Shown: one piece after another, positions 47,226 to 58,629 of the stretch
Numbering within the stretch: the first letter of the stretch is position 1
Layout of the letters: every line of letters starts with the position of its first letter
Source: Bradyrhizobium zhanjiangense
GTDB taxonomy: Bacteria > Pseudomonadota > Alphaproteobacteria > Rhizobiales > Xanthobacteraceae
Length of the DNA: 64,000 nt
Direction: 5' to 3'
Assembly: GCF_004114935.1 (NCBI RefSeq)
Contig: NZ_CP022221.1
Span: 6,283,001-6,347,000 of the forward strand
Program-made: the position numbers and the translations under genes
Notes under the pieces: generated by a model
What the model was told of the DNA's origin: nothing
The model's input: only the letters and a program-made list of their open reading frames with translations
The model's database searches: none

Positions 47226-48214
47226 TTAGCCGCCCGTCGCGGCAACGCCCTCTTCGAGATGACAGGCCACCCACTGCTCGGCTCCAATCGCGCGAAGCGC
47301 CGGCTCCTCGGTCCGGCAGCGATCGAAGACGAAGGGGCAGCGGGTGTGGAAGCGGCATCCGCGCGGCGGATTGATCGGGCTCGGCACGTCGCCCCTAAGA
47401 ATGATCGGATTGCGCTGGGCACCAGGCTCGGGCAGCGGCACCGCGGAGAGCAGCGCCTTGGTGTAGGGATGTCTCGGTGCTGCAAAGATCTCGCGGCGCG
47501 GGGCGACCTCGACGATCTTGCCGAGATACATCACCGCGACGCGGTGCGTCATATGCTCGACGATCGCGAGATCATGGCTGATGAACAAGAGCGCGAGGCC
47601 GAACTCGCGCTGGAGATCTTGGAGCAGGTTGACGATCTGCGCCTTGACCGAGACGTCGAGCGCGGAGACCGCCTCGTCACACACGATCAGCTCCGGCTCG
47701 GCCGCCAACGCCCGCGCGATCCCGATGCGCTGGCGCTGGCCGCCGGAAAACTCGTGCGGCCGGCGGTTCAACGCCTCGCGCGGCAGGCGGACGGTATCCA
47801 TCAGCGCGGTGACGCGCACCTCGAGGTCTTCCGCGGATTTGGCGAGACCGAAATTGCGGATCGGCTCGGCCAGGATGTCGCGCACGCGCATGCGCGGATT
47901 GAGGCTCGAGAACGGATCCTGGAACACGACCTGCACGCGGCGGCGCATCTGACGCATCGTGCTCGGCGCAGCATCGTCGATCCGCTGGCCGTCGAGGATG
48001 ACCTGTCCCGCAGTGATGTCGAACAGCCGCAGGATGGCGCGGCCGACCGTCGACTTGCCGCAGCCGGACTCGCCGACCAGCGACAGTGTCTCGCCGCGCG
48101 CGATCTCGAACGACACGCCGTCGACTGCATAGACGAATTCGGACTTGCGGCCGAACAGGCCGGTCTTGACCGGAAAGTGCTTCTTGAGGTCGTTGACCTG
48201 GAGCAGCGGAGGAC

Positions 48215-48218
<4 letters not shown>
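47226..48218 (-). CDS. dppF: Dipeptide/oligopeptide ABC transporter ATPase (DppF-like)
   Basis: A 330-residue ATPase. Seen: Walker [10 protein letters not shown], the [14 protein letters not shown]-loop of the Opp/Dpp group, signature FSGGQRQR, Walker [13 protein letters not shown], and the C-terminal oligo_HPY region with [10 protein letters not shown], whose cysteines bind an Fe-S cluster in some DppD/F proteins. The ATG at 48218 overlaps the DppD stop by 4 nt. Last gene of the five-gene minus-strand operon DppA-B-C-D-F. Confidence 0.93.
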
Positions 48219-49204
<986 letters not shown>

Positions 49205-49223
49205 CGCGATCAGCCTCGATACA

Positions 49224-50147
49224 TCAGAGGCTCTTGGCCATGCGCGGATCGAGCGCATCGCGAAGGCCATCGCCAAGCAGGTTCACGGCGAGCACGGTGA
49301 CGGACAGGAACGCCGCCGGAAAGAACACGATGTAGGGCTTGACCTGCCACAGCGCGCGGCCCTCGGCCATGATGTTGCCCCAGGACGGAATGGTCGGCGG
49401 CGTGCCGGCGCCGATGAAGGACAGGATCGCCTCCGTGATCATGGCGCTGGCGCAGATATAGGTCGCCTGCACCAGCATCGGCGCCACCGTGTTGGGCAGG
49501 ATGTGGCGCAAAATGATCATCGGCGTGCGCGTGCCGCAGGCGACGGCTGCGTCCACGTAAGGCTGCTCGCGCAGCGATAGCACCACGCTGCGGACGAGGC
49601 GTGACACGCGCGGGATTTCGGCAATGGTGATGGCCAAGATGACGTTGCCGACGCTGCCGCGCGTCAGTGCCATCAGCGCGATCGCCAGCAGGATCGGGGG
49701 GATCGACATCAGCCCGTCCATGAAGCGCATCAAAATGCCGTCGGCCCAGCGGAGGAAGCCGGAGACCATGCCGATGGCAAGGCCGGCCGCGGAGGCGAAG
49801 ATTGCAACTGAAAGCCCGACCGTGAGCGAGACCCGCGCACCAAACAGCACGCGCGAATAGATGTCGCGGCCGAGCACGTCGGTGCCGAACCAGAAATCGG
49901 CCGACGGCGCCCGCGTGCGCTTGGCTGGCGCCAGCGCGGTCGGGTCGACCGTTCCGAGATGGGCTGCGAAAATCGCGATCAGGACCAGCGTCAGCAGCAG
50001 CGCGCCACCGATCGCGACGGTGGGATGGCCGCGCAAGAGCCCGATGAAGCCGCGCCGGATCGTGACCGGCCGCAGGATCTCGGGCAGTTGCGGCGCGACG
50101 ACGAGGCCGGCGGGAAGCGATTGCGAATTGACGGTCGTATCGGTCAA
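49224..50147 (-). CDS. dppC: Dipeptide/oligopeptide ABC transporter permease (DppC-like)
   Basis: A 307-residue inner-membrane permease with an N-terminal cytoplasmic arm, five to six helices, [22 protein letters not shown] (the DppC/OppC mark; only part quoted as [10 protein letters not shown]) and the [10 protein letters not shown]...SWGNI coupling region. The start is a TTG at 50147, overlapping the DppB stop as TTGA, with GAGG 8 nt upstream; this rare start fits the tight operon. Confidence 0.92.
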   Translation of the reverse strand: MTDTTVNSQSLPAGLVVAPQLPEILRPVTIRRGFIGLLRGHPTVAIGGALLLTLVLIAIFAAHLGTVDPTALAPAKRTRAPSADFWFGTDVLGRDIYSRVLFGARVSLTVGLSVAIFASAAGLAIGMVSGFLRWADGILMRFMDGLMSIPPILLAIALMALTRGSVGNVILAITIAEIPRVSRLVRSVVLSLREQPYVDAAVACGTRTPMIILRHILPNTVAPMLVQATYICASAMITEAILSFIGAGTPPTIPSWGNIMAEGRALWQVKPYIVFFPAAFLSVTVLAVNLLGDGLRDALDPRMAKSL

Positions 50148-51085
50148 TAGCGGATCCTCGGGTCAACGAGCGTGTAGATGACGTCGATCATCAGATTGAC
50201 GAGGACGTAGACGAAGCTGAACAGCAGCACGATGCCCTGAATGACGGGATAGTCGCGGCGCAGGATCGCATCGATGGTGAGACGGCCAAGGCCGGGGATC
50301 GCGAACACGCTTTCCGTGACCACCGCGCCGCCGATCAGGAGCGCGATGCCGATCCCGATCACGGTCACGATCGGCACCGCCGCGTTCTTCAGCGCGTGAA
50401 TGAACAGGATGCCGCCCTGCCCGAGGCCCTTGGCGCGTGCGGTGCGGATATAGTCCTGCTGCAACACTTCGAGCATAGCCGCGCGGGTGATGCGCGCGAC
50501 CAGCGCGATATAGACGCAGCCGAGCGCGATCGCCGGCAGGATCAGGTTCTCGAGCCATGGCCAGAAGCCCGCCGTGAGCGGCGTATAGCCCTGCACCGGA
50601 AGCCATTCCAATTCGAGCGCGAAGACGTAGGCGAGCATGTAGCCGACCACGAACACCGGCAGCGAAAAGCCGAACACGGCAAAGCCCATGATGGCGCGGT
50701 CGATCAGGCTGCCGGCCTTCCAAGCCGCGACCACCCCGAGCGGCACCGCGACCACGATCGTGAGCAGGAGCGTGACGATCATCAACGACAGCGTCGGTCC
50801 GAGGCGCTGGCCGATCATCGCCGACACCGGCAGATTGGTGAAGATCGAGGTGCCGAGATCGCCGTGCAGGATGCGCCAGACCCAGCTTCCGAACTGGACC
50901 AGGAAGGGACGGTCGAGGCCGAGGCTCTGGCGGATGCGCTCCACATCCTCCGGGCTCGCCTGGTCGCCCGCGATCACCACGGCCGGATCACCCGGCGCGA
51001 TGTAGAGCAGGCTGAACACGAACAGCGCGACGATCGCCATCACGGGCAAGGTCGCGACGATGCGACGGAGGATGTAAGAGAGCAT
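50144..51085 (-). CDS. dppB: Dipeptide/oligopeptide ABC transporter permease (DppB-like)
   Basis: A 313-residue permease with six helices. It starts MLSYILRRIVATLPV, typical of DppB, and carries the loop TARAKGLGQ in the EAA motif and the C-terminal [17 protein letters not shown] ending. Immediately downstream of DppA (17 nt) and coupled to DppC by overlap. Confidence 0.94.
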   Translation of the reverse strand: MLSYILRRIVATLPVMAIVALFVFSLLYIAPGDPAVVIAGDQASPEDVERIRQSLGLDRPFLVQFGSWVWRILHGDLGTSIFTNLPVSAMIGQRLGPTLSLMIVTLLLTIVVAVPLGVVAAWKAGSLIDRAIMGFAVFGFSLPVFVVGYMLAYVFALELEWLPVQGYTPLTAGFWPWLENLILPAIALGCVYIALVARITRAAMLEVLQQDYIRTARAKGLGQGGILFIHALKNAAVPIVTVIGIGIALLIGGAVVTESVFAIPGLGRLTIDAILRRDYPVIQGIVLLFSFVYVLVNLMIDVIYTLVDPRIRY

Positions 51086-51102
51086 CTGGCTTCAGCGCAC
51101 GA

Positions 51103-52707
51103 TCATGCGGACTTCGACACGCCCCAGAAGAACGGCAGCGGCCCCTTGGTGATGCCGGAGACATTCTTGCGCCACGCCGTATAGGTCAAGAAGAAGCCTG
51201 TCGGCGCATAGACGACATCCTCGAGCGCCGCCTTATTGACTCGCCCGATCGCTGCCTTTTCTTCCTCGAGATTCTTGGCCTCGAACCAGGCCGTGATTTC
51301 CTTCTCGGTATTCGGGCTATTGGGCCAGCCGAACCAGGCCTTGTCGCCATTGGCGCGAATGGCGGTGTAGGCGGCGGGCGTGATGCAGTCGGCGCCGGCA
51401 TGCCAGCTGTGGAACATGTTCCAGCCGCCCTGCCCCGGCGGCGTCTTCTGCGCTCGGCGAGAGCCAACCGTGCCCCAATCGGTCGCGACGAAGTCGACAT
51501 TCATGCCAAGCCGTTTCAGGAGGTCCGCGGTGACGTCGCCTTGCGCCTTCGTGATCGGCTGGTCCTGCGCCACCAGACACGTCACCGGCTGGCCGGAATA
51601 GCCGCTCTCGGCGAGCAACTTCTTGGCCGCGTCGAAATCGCGCTTGCCCTTGAGAATCTCACCGCCCAGTTCGCTGTAGAGTGGCGTGTCCGGCGTGAAG
51701 AAGCCCGGCAGCGACTTCCAGAGCGCGTTGTCGTCGCCGACGATCGCGCGCATATAGTCTTCCTGGCTGAGCGCCATCAGCACCGCGCGCCGCGCTCGCA
51801 CATCGTTGAAGGGCGCGAACAAATGGTTCATGCGGAACGAGCCGATATTGCCGAGGGGATCGCCGATGTCGACGCTGATGTTCTTGTTCTTCTTCAGCAC
51901 GGGCACGAGATCGGCGATCGGGTTCTCCCACCAGTCGACCTCGCCGTTTTGCAACGCTGCGGCAGCGGTGGCCGGGTCCGGCATCACCACCCACTCCACG
52001 CGATCAATCAGGATCTGCTTGCCGCCAGCGAGCCAGGATGCCTTCTCCTGCCGCGGGACGTAGTCGGCGAATTTCTCGAACACGGCCTTGGCGCCCGGCA
52101 CCCATTCGCCCTTGGCGAACTTCATCGGCCCGGAGCCGACATATTCCGTGATCTGCTTGAAAGGATCGGTCTTCGCGATACGCTCGGGCATGATGAAGGA
52201 GCACGGCGCGTTATTCTTGGCCAGCGCATAGAGCATTTTCGGGAAGGGCTGCTTCAAAACCCATTTGAACGTGCGGTCGTCGACAGCAGTCAATTCCTGC
52301 TGGATCGCAACGATCATCAACCCCATCGGATCGCGCGCGGCCCAGCGCGATAGGCTCGCAACGACGTCCTTGGCCAGCACCGGCTCGCCGTCATGGAACT
52401 TGAGGCCGGGTCTTAAACGGAATGTCCAGATTTTGCCATCGTCGGAGGTCTCCTCGGACTCGACCATCTGCCGCTGCGGCTGGAGCGAGGAATCGATGCC
52501 ATAGAGCGTATCCCAGACCATCGCGGCGGCATTGCGCACGACGTATTGGGTGCCCCAGATCGGATCGAAATTGGCGAGGTTCGCTTGCGGCACGAAGCGC
52601 AACGTGCGCGCCGCTGCGCCTTGCGACAGCGCAGGGGCCGAGAGGCCACCCGTCAACGCCAGGCTGCCCGCGCCAGCCAGTCCCTTCAATACGGTCCTGC
52701 GATCCAT
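51103..52707 (-). CDS. dppA: Dipeptide/oligopeptide ABC transporter binding protein (DppA-like)
   Basis: A 534-residue extracytoplasmic binding protein of the SBP_bac_5 family. The N terminus (MDRRTVLKGLAGAGSLALTGG) looks like a Tat signal with a twin Arg, cleaved near PALSQG. Mature motifs include LRPGLKFHDGEPVLAKDV, the family signature, and DVRARRAVLMALSQEDY. The ATG at 52707 has GGGAGG 6 nt upstream. It heads the operon; the promoter should lie in 52708-53000. Substrate class is peptide-like, but such proteins also bind opines, nickel complexes and others. Confidence 0.92.
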   Translation of the reverse strand: MDRRTVLKGLAGAGSLALTGGLSAPALSQGAAARTLRFVPQANLANFDPIWGTQYVVRNAAAMVWDTLYGIDSSLQPQRQMVESEETSDDGKIWTFRLRPGLKFHDGEPVLAKDVVASLSRWAARDPMGLMIVAIQQELTAVDDRTFKWVLKQPFPKMLYALAKNNAPCSFIMPERIAKTDPFKQITEYVGSGPMKFAKGEWVPGAKAVFEKFADYVPRQEKASWLAGGKQILIDRVEWVVMPDPATAAAALQNGEVDWWENPIADLVPVLKKNKNISVDIGDPLGNIGSFRMNHLFAPFNDVRARRAVLMALSQEDYMRAIVGDDNALWKSLPGFFTPDTPLYSELGGEILKGKRDFDAAKKLLAESGYSGQPVTCLVAQDQPITKAQGDVTADLLKRLGMNVDFVATDWGTVGSRRAQKTPPGQGGWNMFHSWHAGADCITPAAYTAIRANGDKAWFGWPNSPNTEKEITAWFEAKNLEEEKAAIGRVNKAALEDVVYAPTGFFLTYTAWRKNVSGITKGPLPFFWGVSKSA

Positions 52708-53099
52708 GAAGTCCTCCCACTATTGCCGTGATGCCGGCCATCATTGGCCAAGGGCAGGTGAAACCTGCCCGTTGGCGTGCAAATGGTATGCCACTAACTG
52801 CGCCTTCGCCAGCGGCGATTGGGGGGGACTTCGCGCCTCCTTGCAGACGCTGCCGCGATCAAGCGCGGCGCATCGCTGTCACGGCATGTCTTGCCGGAGC
52901 TTTTCGTTTCCTTAAGCGCTCGCCAGAAGGATGCAGGCAACGCTATATGCATCCGTGAAGGGACTTGCGGTGGCGGCGGTCACGGCCACCGGCCGCGCTG
53001 ATGTGCCCCGTCAAGCTGTCCGCGCGGGCACAGGATCGCAGGGGTTAGCCTTTGCAGACTGCGCCTCGCACAGTCGCAAGGCTAACCCGTACACCATTC
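52708..53099. other. 392-nt intergenic region: dppA promoter side and gabD 3' side
   Basis: No gene is supported; short open frames lack ribosome sites and motifs. The part next to dppA must hold its promoter. Near the aldehyde dehydrogenase end there is a long imperfect hairpin (53042-53088), listed separately. Confidence 0.5.
53042..53088 (-). terminator. Long hairpin downstream of the aldehyde dehydrogenase
   Basis: An 11-bp outer stem (GGGTTAGCCTT / AAGGCTAACCC) encloses a second 5-bp stem (GACTG / CAGTC). It lies 12 nt past the stop at 53100. A terminator is the simplest reading; no clear U-run follows. Confidence 0.55.
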
Positions 53100-54533
53100 T
53101 TACGCGCTCGCCTGGGTGACGAACTTCGTATTGAGGTAACCCTCGATCGCCTCGAGGCCGCCTTCGGAGCCGTAACCGGAATCCTTGATGCCGCCGAACG
53201 GCACTTCCGGCAGCGCGAGACCATGGTGGTTGATCGACACCATGCCGCTCTCGATGTCGGAGCCGATCGCCTGCATCGTCTTAGTCGAGGTGGTGTAGGC
53301 ATAGGCTGCAAGGCCGTAAGGCAGACGGTTCGCTTCCGCCACGACCTCGTCATAGCTGCGGAACGAGGTGATCGGCGCCAGCGGGCCGAACGGCTCCTCG
53401 TTCATGATGCGCGCATCGCGCGGCACGTCGGTCAGCACGGTCGGCTCGAAGAAGAAGCCTTCATTGCCGATACGCTTGCCGCCGGCCTGCACCTTGGCGC
53501 CACGCTGGACCGCGTCGGAGACCAAGCCCTCCATGGCGTCGACGCGGCGCGGGTTGGCCAGTGGCCCCATACGGGTGTCCTTGTCGAGGCCATTGCCGAC
53601 CTTGAGGCTCTTGGCGGCCGTCACGAACTTGTCGACGAAGGGCTGGTAGACGCTTTCATGCACGAGGAAACGCGTCGGCGAGACGCAGACCTGGCCCGCA
53701 TTGCGGAATTTGTTGGCCGACAGGATTTTTGCAGCGTTGTCGAGATCGGCATCCGCGAACACGATCGCCGGCGCATGACCGCCGAGCTCCATGGTGACGC
53801 GCTTCATGTGCAGGCCGGCGAGCGCAGCCAGATGCTTGCCGACCGCAGTCGAGCCGGTGAAGCTGATCTTGCGGATGATCGGATGCGGAATGAGATATTC
53901 CGACACTTCCGCCGGGACGCCGAACACCAGTTGGACAACACCGGGGGGAATGCCCGCGTCGGCATAGGCGCGCACCAGCTCCATGCAGCTCGCCGGCGTC
54001 TCTTCCGGGCCCTTGACGATGATCGAGCAGCCGGCGGCGAGCGCGGCCGAGATCTTGCGCACGGCCTGGTTGATTGGGAAATTCCAGGGTGTGAACGCGG
54101 CGACCGGGCCGACCGGCTCCTTGGTCACGAGCTGGGAGACGTTGCCCATCCGCGGCGGCACGATGCGGCCATAGGCGCGGCGGGCCTCCTCTGAGAACCA
54201 GTCGATGAGGTCGCCGGCCAGCATGGTCTCGCCTTGCGCTTCGACCACCGGCTTGCCCTGCTCCATAGTCATTACCGGCGCGATCTCGGCGGCGCGCGAC
54301 CGGATGATGTCGGCCGCTTTCCGCATCAGCTTGTAGCGGTCGAACGGCGAGGTCTTGCGCCAGACCTCGAAGCCGGCCTTGGCCGCCTCCAGCGCGCGGT
54401 CGAGATCGGCGCGCGAGGCGTGCGGGGTCTTGCCGATCGGCTGGCCGGTGGCGGGATTGAGGATGTCCTCCGACTTGCCGGACGTGCCGTCGGTCCACTC
54501 GCCGGCGATGAACATCTGAACTTTCGGGTACAT
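53100..54533 (-). CDS. gabD: NAD(P)-dependent succinate-semialdehyde-type aldehyde dehydrogenase
   Basis: A 477-residue aldehyde dehydrogenase. Catalytic residues are Asn151 (FTPWNFPI), Glu249 (MELGGHAP) and Cys283 ([11 protein letters not shown]); the cofactor loop is FTGSTAVGK. These fit the succinate-semialdehyde dehydrogenase group. The start at 54533 has GGAGA 9 nt upstream; ATG 54551 is possible, and the frame opens to 54635, but neither has a better ribosome site. It stands alone, 168 nt downstream of the PepSY gene. It may oxidise aldehydes from compounds imported by the Dpp system, but no direct link is visible. Confidence 0.9.
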   Translation of the reverse strand: MYPKVQMFIAGEWTDGTSGKSEDILNPATGQPIGKTPHASRADLDRALEAAKAGFEVWRKTSPFDRYKLMRKAADIIRSRAAEIAPVMTMEQGKPVVEAQGETMLAGDLIDWFSEEARRAYGRIVPPRMGNVSQLVTKEPVGPVAAFTPWNFPINQAVRKISAALAAGCSIIVKGPEETPASCMELVRAYADAGIPPGVVQLVFGVPAEVSEYLIPHPIIRKISFTGSTAVGKHLAALAGLHMKRVTMELGGHAPAIVFADADLDNAAKILSANKFRNAGQVCVSPTRFLVHESVYQPFVDKFVTAAKSLKVGNGLDKDTRMGPLANPRRVDAMEGLVSDAVQRGAKVQAGGKRIGNEGFFFEPTVLTDVPRDARIMNEEPFGPLAPITSFRSYDEVVAEANRLPYGLAAYAYTTSTKTMQAIGSDIESGMVSINHHGLALPEVPFGGIKDSGYGSEGGLEAIEGYLNTKFVTQASA

Positions 54534-54701
54534 CCTTGGGGTCTCCTGCATGATTTTCGGTCTCCGACGGGTTGGCGCCGCCGCTTCGAGCGAGCGCAGA
54601 GCTACACTGAAAGGCCGCCTGCGAAAAGGCGTCAATGATGATGGGGCAAGGCATTGCTGATCTGCTGACCCGACCGTATCGAGCCGCAGTTGCGCCTCAA
54701 T

Positions 54702-56132
54702 TCAAGTTGCCAGCGAGGACCGCAAGCGCCGCCAGCCGATGACGATGCCGGTGACGGAGAAGGTCAGCCCGAGCGTACAGAGGCTGACGATCACGACATC
54801 ACGCAGCCGCGGGTGGGCCAGCAAGATCGGGAAGTCGAGCGTGTGCAACGCGCTGTAAAGCCAGCGGTAGGCGCGCCGCGACGGATCCAGTCTTTGCAGC
54901 ACGTTGCCATCGGCCCCGTCGATGTCGAACCAGAGGTCGCCATCACAGCGCGAGCGGTAGACCGGTGCACCCGGCATTGTGGATAGCGCGGGGTATTCGT
55001 CGCTATCAGGAAGCACGGACGGTGGGCCGCAGCCGACTGTAAGGCGCCCCGTCAGAGCCTGAATCTCGTGCACATCAAGGAATCCCGCCAGTCCATCGCG
55101 CAGCGCATCCCCTCTCCTGCTCAAGGTCTGACCACCGAGGGCAACCCGATCGCGCCGATAGACATGGCCGTTAAACGCGAACCATTCCGCCTCGCGAGCC
55201 GCGGCAGATATTGGCTGCAGATCGAGCGATGAGGCCTCCCGCCAATCCGGCGCGGCGTTCACCACGCCGGCCTCTGTCGGGGTCAATTGCCCGCGCGAGA
55301 ACAGCCGGCCGTGATCCATCGAGAGCCAGCCGCTGAAGATCCAGATCAGCACGAAGACCGTCGCTGCGAGGCCAATCAGGTGATGCAGCGCATGCCAGCC
55401 ACGGTAAGGCGAGATCTGCCTCTTGCCAATCCTGACCCGCACGATCCCGAGCACCGCACCCAGCACAGCCGCGATCAGCGCCAGCAGCGACAAGGTCCAG
55501 ACCACGCGGTCCCACAGGGTCCAATTGCTGCGCAGGATGGTCGGATAGATCCAGTGCAGCACGCTGCCGACAAGACTCCAGCCGCGCTCGCTGCGCGTCG
55601 TATCCAAGGCGATCTCACCGGTTGACGACGAGACGTAGACTTCCGTCCCCGCAGCATCGCCGAGGGCCACGCGAAACAGCGGGCGATGGCGATCGAAGCC
55701 GTTCGGCACGCTCCACTGATCGTAGTCCGAACGCCCGACGATCGTCGCATGCGAGGCATCGATCTCGCGCTGGCGCGCATGAGCCTGCGCAATAGCCAGT
55801 GCGACATCAGCGGATTTCACCGACGCGTCGTTCCCGTCGGCCGCGCGGATCGCGCGCTGACGCGATGGACCCGAGACGATGTAGACCGCGTCGTCGCTCC
55901 GCTGGATCAGCCGAACGCGCGTGGCATCCACGATCCCGCTCGCAGCAACGGCGTCCGCGACCGAAATCCTCCTCTCTCCGCGATCCACCGGCATGAGTCC
56001 GGCAAATCGCTCCGCTTCCGTCAGCGACGGAAACGGAACGAAGTGCATCACGATTCCGCTCGCGAACCACATCGCGAACAGCAGGCAGAACGCGATCCCG
56101 AGCCAGCGGTGCGAGAGGACGATCGCGCTCAT
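54702..56132 (-). CDS. PepSY-domain inner-membrane protein (PiuB-like)
   Basis: A 476-residue membrane protein with about four long helices: near residues 8-30, 205-230, 255-275 and 445-470. PepSY-type periplasmic domains lie between them; HRWLG at the N terminus, LHWIYPT and WHALHHLIGL supply conserved His that bind haem in related ferric-siderophore reductases. It follows the TonB-dependent receptor by 15 nt, a common pair in which the PepSY protein reduces metal or strips it from the imported chelate in the periplasm. Here the pair lies behind a cobalamin riboswitch. Confidence 0.87.
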   Translation of the reverse strand: MSAIVLSHRWLGIAFCLLFAMWFASGIVMHFVPFPSLTEAERFAGLMPVDRGERRISVADAVAASGIVDATRVRLIQRSDDAVYIVSGPSRQRAIRAADGNDASVKSADVALAIAQAHARQREIDASHATIVGRSDYDQWSVPNGFDRHRPLFRVALGDAAGTEVYVSSSTGEIALDTTRSERGWSLVGSVLHWIYPTILRSNWTLWDRVVWTLSLLALIAAVLGAVLGIVRVRIGKRQISPYRGWHALHHLIGLAATVFVLIWIFSGWLSMDHGRLFSRGQLTPTEAGVVNAAPDWREASSLDLQPISAAAREAEWFAFNGHVYRRDRVALGGQTLSRRGDALRDGLAGFLDVHEIQALTGRLTVGCGPPSVLPDSDEYPALSTMPGAPVYRSRCDGDLWFDIDGADGNVLQRLDPSRRAYRWLYSALHTLDFPILLAHPRLRDVVIVSLCTLGLTFSVTGIVIGWRRLRSSLAT

Positions 56133-56147
56133 CTTATGCTCGCGGCC

Positions 56148-58505
56148 TCACCATTTGAACGCCGCCGAGATCTCATAGGTGCGCGGCGCGCCCAGGAGGA
56201 TCTGATCGGGATAGAACGGATCACCCCAGATTGCGTAGCGCTTGTCGGTGATGTTGCGGACGCGAAAGGTCAAGCGAGCCTGGTCGACCGCATTGAACAC
56301 CGTCTTGGGGATGTCGACGAAGGCATAGACGTCGGCGACGGTATAGGCCTTCATCGTCACCACGTTGGCATCGGTGTTGTAACGGTCGCCGACATGGCGG
56401 CCGGTGATGCCGAGCTCCACCGGCCAGGGCGTGAAGAAGCGCCAGGATGCGCCGGCGTTGGCCACGATGCGCGGCACGTTCGGCGGCGTATTGCCGGAGA
56501 ACGAGCCACCGACAAAGTTGTAGTCGGCGTAGCGCGCATCGACATAGGCGATGTTACCCCAGAGACGCAGGGGGTCGATCGGGCGCACGGCCGCCGCGAG
56601 CTCCACGCCCTTCGACTCCTGCCGTCCGGCGATGTTGAGCTGCATGCCGCCAGCTGCGGCATAGACGTTCTTGCGCACGATGTCGTAGGCGGAAAACGAC
56701 CACTCCGCCCTGTTGTCCCAGAACAGGTGCTTGACGCCGGTCTCATAGGTGCGCGCGGTTGTCAGGTCGAGCGGCTGGGTCGGCCCGAGCAGAAAGATGT
56801 TGTTGGCTGCGATGTCGGCGCCGGTGGCGTACTGGCTGAAGAAGGTCAGGCCAGGAACAGCCTCCCAGGTATAGCCGATGCGTCCCGTCACCGGCGCCCA
56901 GTCTTTGGTGAACGGGAAGCCAGCCTTCTCCAGGCCGTTCTTATCGGTCGAGTTACGGTCGAGCCCGATATGCTCGACGCGCAGGCCGCCGATCAGAGCG
57001 AAGGTACGTGTCAGCTTCAGCCGGTCCTCGAACGACAGCGCCTCGTTGTCGATGCGCGCGGTTTGCTGCTGGATCGTGAGCGGGCCGTAAAAGCCGCGGT
57101 TGGGATCGACGAGCGAAACGGAATCGCCAGGGAAGTTCGCCGCGCCCGGCCTGACGAAATCGAGATAGCTTGACGAGAGAGTCGTGACCAGCCGGTTGTC
57201 GAAGCCAGCGATGTTCGCATCCCAGAGCAGGTCGGTGACATTGCCCACCAGCCGCTGGCTGTGCGCGACATAGAAGCGTTCACGATCGACCATGTTCGTC
57301 GTGGAATTGAACGCCTCGATCTCGTTGTTGAACCAGGTGCGCTCTGCGCCGAAGCCATAGGCTTGGCTTTTCAGCGTCAGATCGGGCGCCAGCTTCAGCT
57401 CGAAACCGCCGCGCAGCCACACCTCTTGCGCGACGTTGCGGTTGTCGAGGACGTTGTAGTTGGTGTTGAAGGTACGATCATCGATGGTGACGGCACCGAG
57501 ATTGGTTCCGTTGTAGTTCGAGACGTAATTGCCGGAGACGATGCCGCTCGTCGCGTGCGAGCCGCTGAAGGCGATCGGCACCAGCGGCGCGCCCCAATAG
57601 GCTTTGGAACGATCCTCCCGGTACTCGATCGCGCCCCAGATCTTGAGACTGTCGGAGATGCGGTAATTGAGCTGGCCGGACGTGTCGAACGTCTTGACAT
57701 TGGTATCGTCGGCAAAGCCGTTGAGCGTGGAACGGCTGATGTCAAAGCGATAGTCCAGCCCCTGCACGTTGGTGCTGCCGCCGGAACCGTAATGGGCGCG
57801 GAACGAGTTCAGGGAATCCCAGGAGAAGTCAGCTTCATTCCGGATCGGTCCGGTATGCGGCTGCTTGGTGACGAAGTTGATGGCACCGCCGGCGGCGCCC
57901 TCGCCCGAGATCAGCGAGGCCGGACCTTTCAGGAATTCCACCGCCTCCAGATTGGCGGTATCTGCGATCCGCGAGGTCATGTTCTGCGGACCGATCTTAA
58001 TGCCGTTGTAGAGCGTGTTGATTTGGCTGTTGGTGAAGCCGCGCATCGAGAAGGCCGAAGGTTCAGCCGGATTGTCGCCGGAGGTGACACCGACTGCGCC
58101 CTGCGCCACCTCGGAGACAGTGCGATAGCCCTGCTCGCGCATCGTCTCGGCCGAGATCACCTCAACGGTCGCCGGCGTCTCGCGCACGGTGAGGCCGAGC
58201 CGCGAAGCGCTTTCGGCGACCGCATTGCTGTTGAGCGGCGCTGCTGCCGCGGCGGCCGGCACGACAGGCTTGGGCGCTGCGGATGCGGCCGCCGGTCTGC
58301 GTGCAGCTGCACGGCGGGCGCTCTGCGCCTCCCGGCCCGCCGGCTTGGCCTGCTTGCGGGATTGCGCCGGCGACACCTCGACCGGCGGCAGGGGTTCGCG
58401 GGCCTGCTGCGCCAGCGCCACGGGCAGATCAAAAACGGCAAAGGATGTGAGCGCCGCGGAGGCAAGCAGGAAGCGGCGCGGTCGGACAATATGGATGAAA
58501 GACAC
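56148..58505 (-). CDS. TonB-dependent outer-membrane receptor (siderophore type)
   Basis: A 785-residue receptor. A signal peptide (about 1-33; ends VALAQQ) is followed by a long Ala/Pro/Arg-rich segment (35-95), then the TonB-box/plug region (about 105-240) with ETPATVEVISAETM, FSMRGF, and ISGEGAAGGAINFVTKQP, and a beta-barrel ending in the aromatic residue of ISAAFKW. It fits the FhuA-like siderophore-receptor family. Although the family usually imports ferric chelates and is iron-regulated, the leader contains a cobalamin riboswitch, so cobalamin, a corrinoid or a cobalt chelate is a likely ligand. The start follows GAGGTTTCGAACC. Confidence 0.9.
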   Translation of the reverse strand: MSFIHIVRPRRFLLASAALTSFAVFDLPVALAQQAREPLPPVEVSPAQSRKQAKPAGREAQSARRAAARRPAAASAAPKPVVPAAAAAAPLNSNAVAESASRLGLTVRETPATVEVISAETMREQGYRTVSEVAQGAVGVTSGDNPAEPSAFSMRGFTNSQINTLYNGIKIGPQNMTSRIADTANLEAVEFLKGPASLISGEGAAGGAINFVTKQPHTGPIRNEADFSWDSLNSFRAHYGSGGSTNVQGLDYRFDISRSTLNGFADDTNVKTFDTSGQLNYRISDSLKIWGAIEYREDRSKAYWGAPLVPIAFSGSHATSGIVSGNYVSNYNGTNLGAVTIDDRTFNTNYNVLDNRNVAQEVWLRGGFELKLAPDLTLKSQAYGFGAERTWFNNEIEAFNSTTNMVDRERFYVAHSQRLVGNVTDLLWDANIAGFDNRLVTTLSSSYLDFVRPGAANFPGDSVSLVDPNRGFYGPLTIQQQTARIDNEALSFEDRLKLTRTFALIGGLRVEHIGLDRNSTDKNGLEKAGFPFTKDWAPVTGRIGYTWEAVPGLTFFSQYATGADIAANNIFLLGPTQPLDLTTARTYETGVKHLFWDNRAEWSFSAYDIVRKNVYAAAGGMQLNIAGRQESKGVELAAAVRPIDPLRLWGNIAYVDARYADYNFVGGSFSGNTPPNVPRIVANAGASWRFFTPWPVELGITGRHVGDRYNTDANVVTMKAYTVADVYAFVDIPKTVFNAVDQARLTFRVRNITDKRYAIWGDPFYPDQILLGAPRTYEISAAFKW

Positions 58506-58629
58506 GGTTCGAAACCTCGGTATGACGTCAGTGGCACGTCACAGCGAACGAGGTCTCACCCTGGCTAATCAGCCGTCCGATGAAGCCGAATGTCTGTACT
58601 CCCCGACCGACATCTTCGCGTGTGACCAC

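Noticed and set aside
55686..58568. Two long plus-strand open frames opposite the PepSY and TonB-receptor genes
   Set aside because: Reverse-strand shadows; they would run through the receptor gene and lack motifs.
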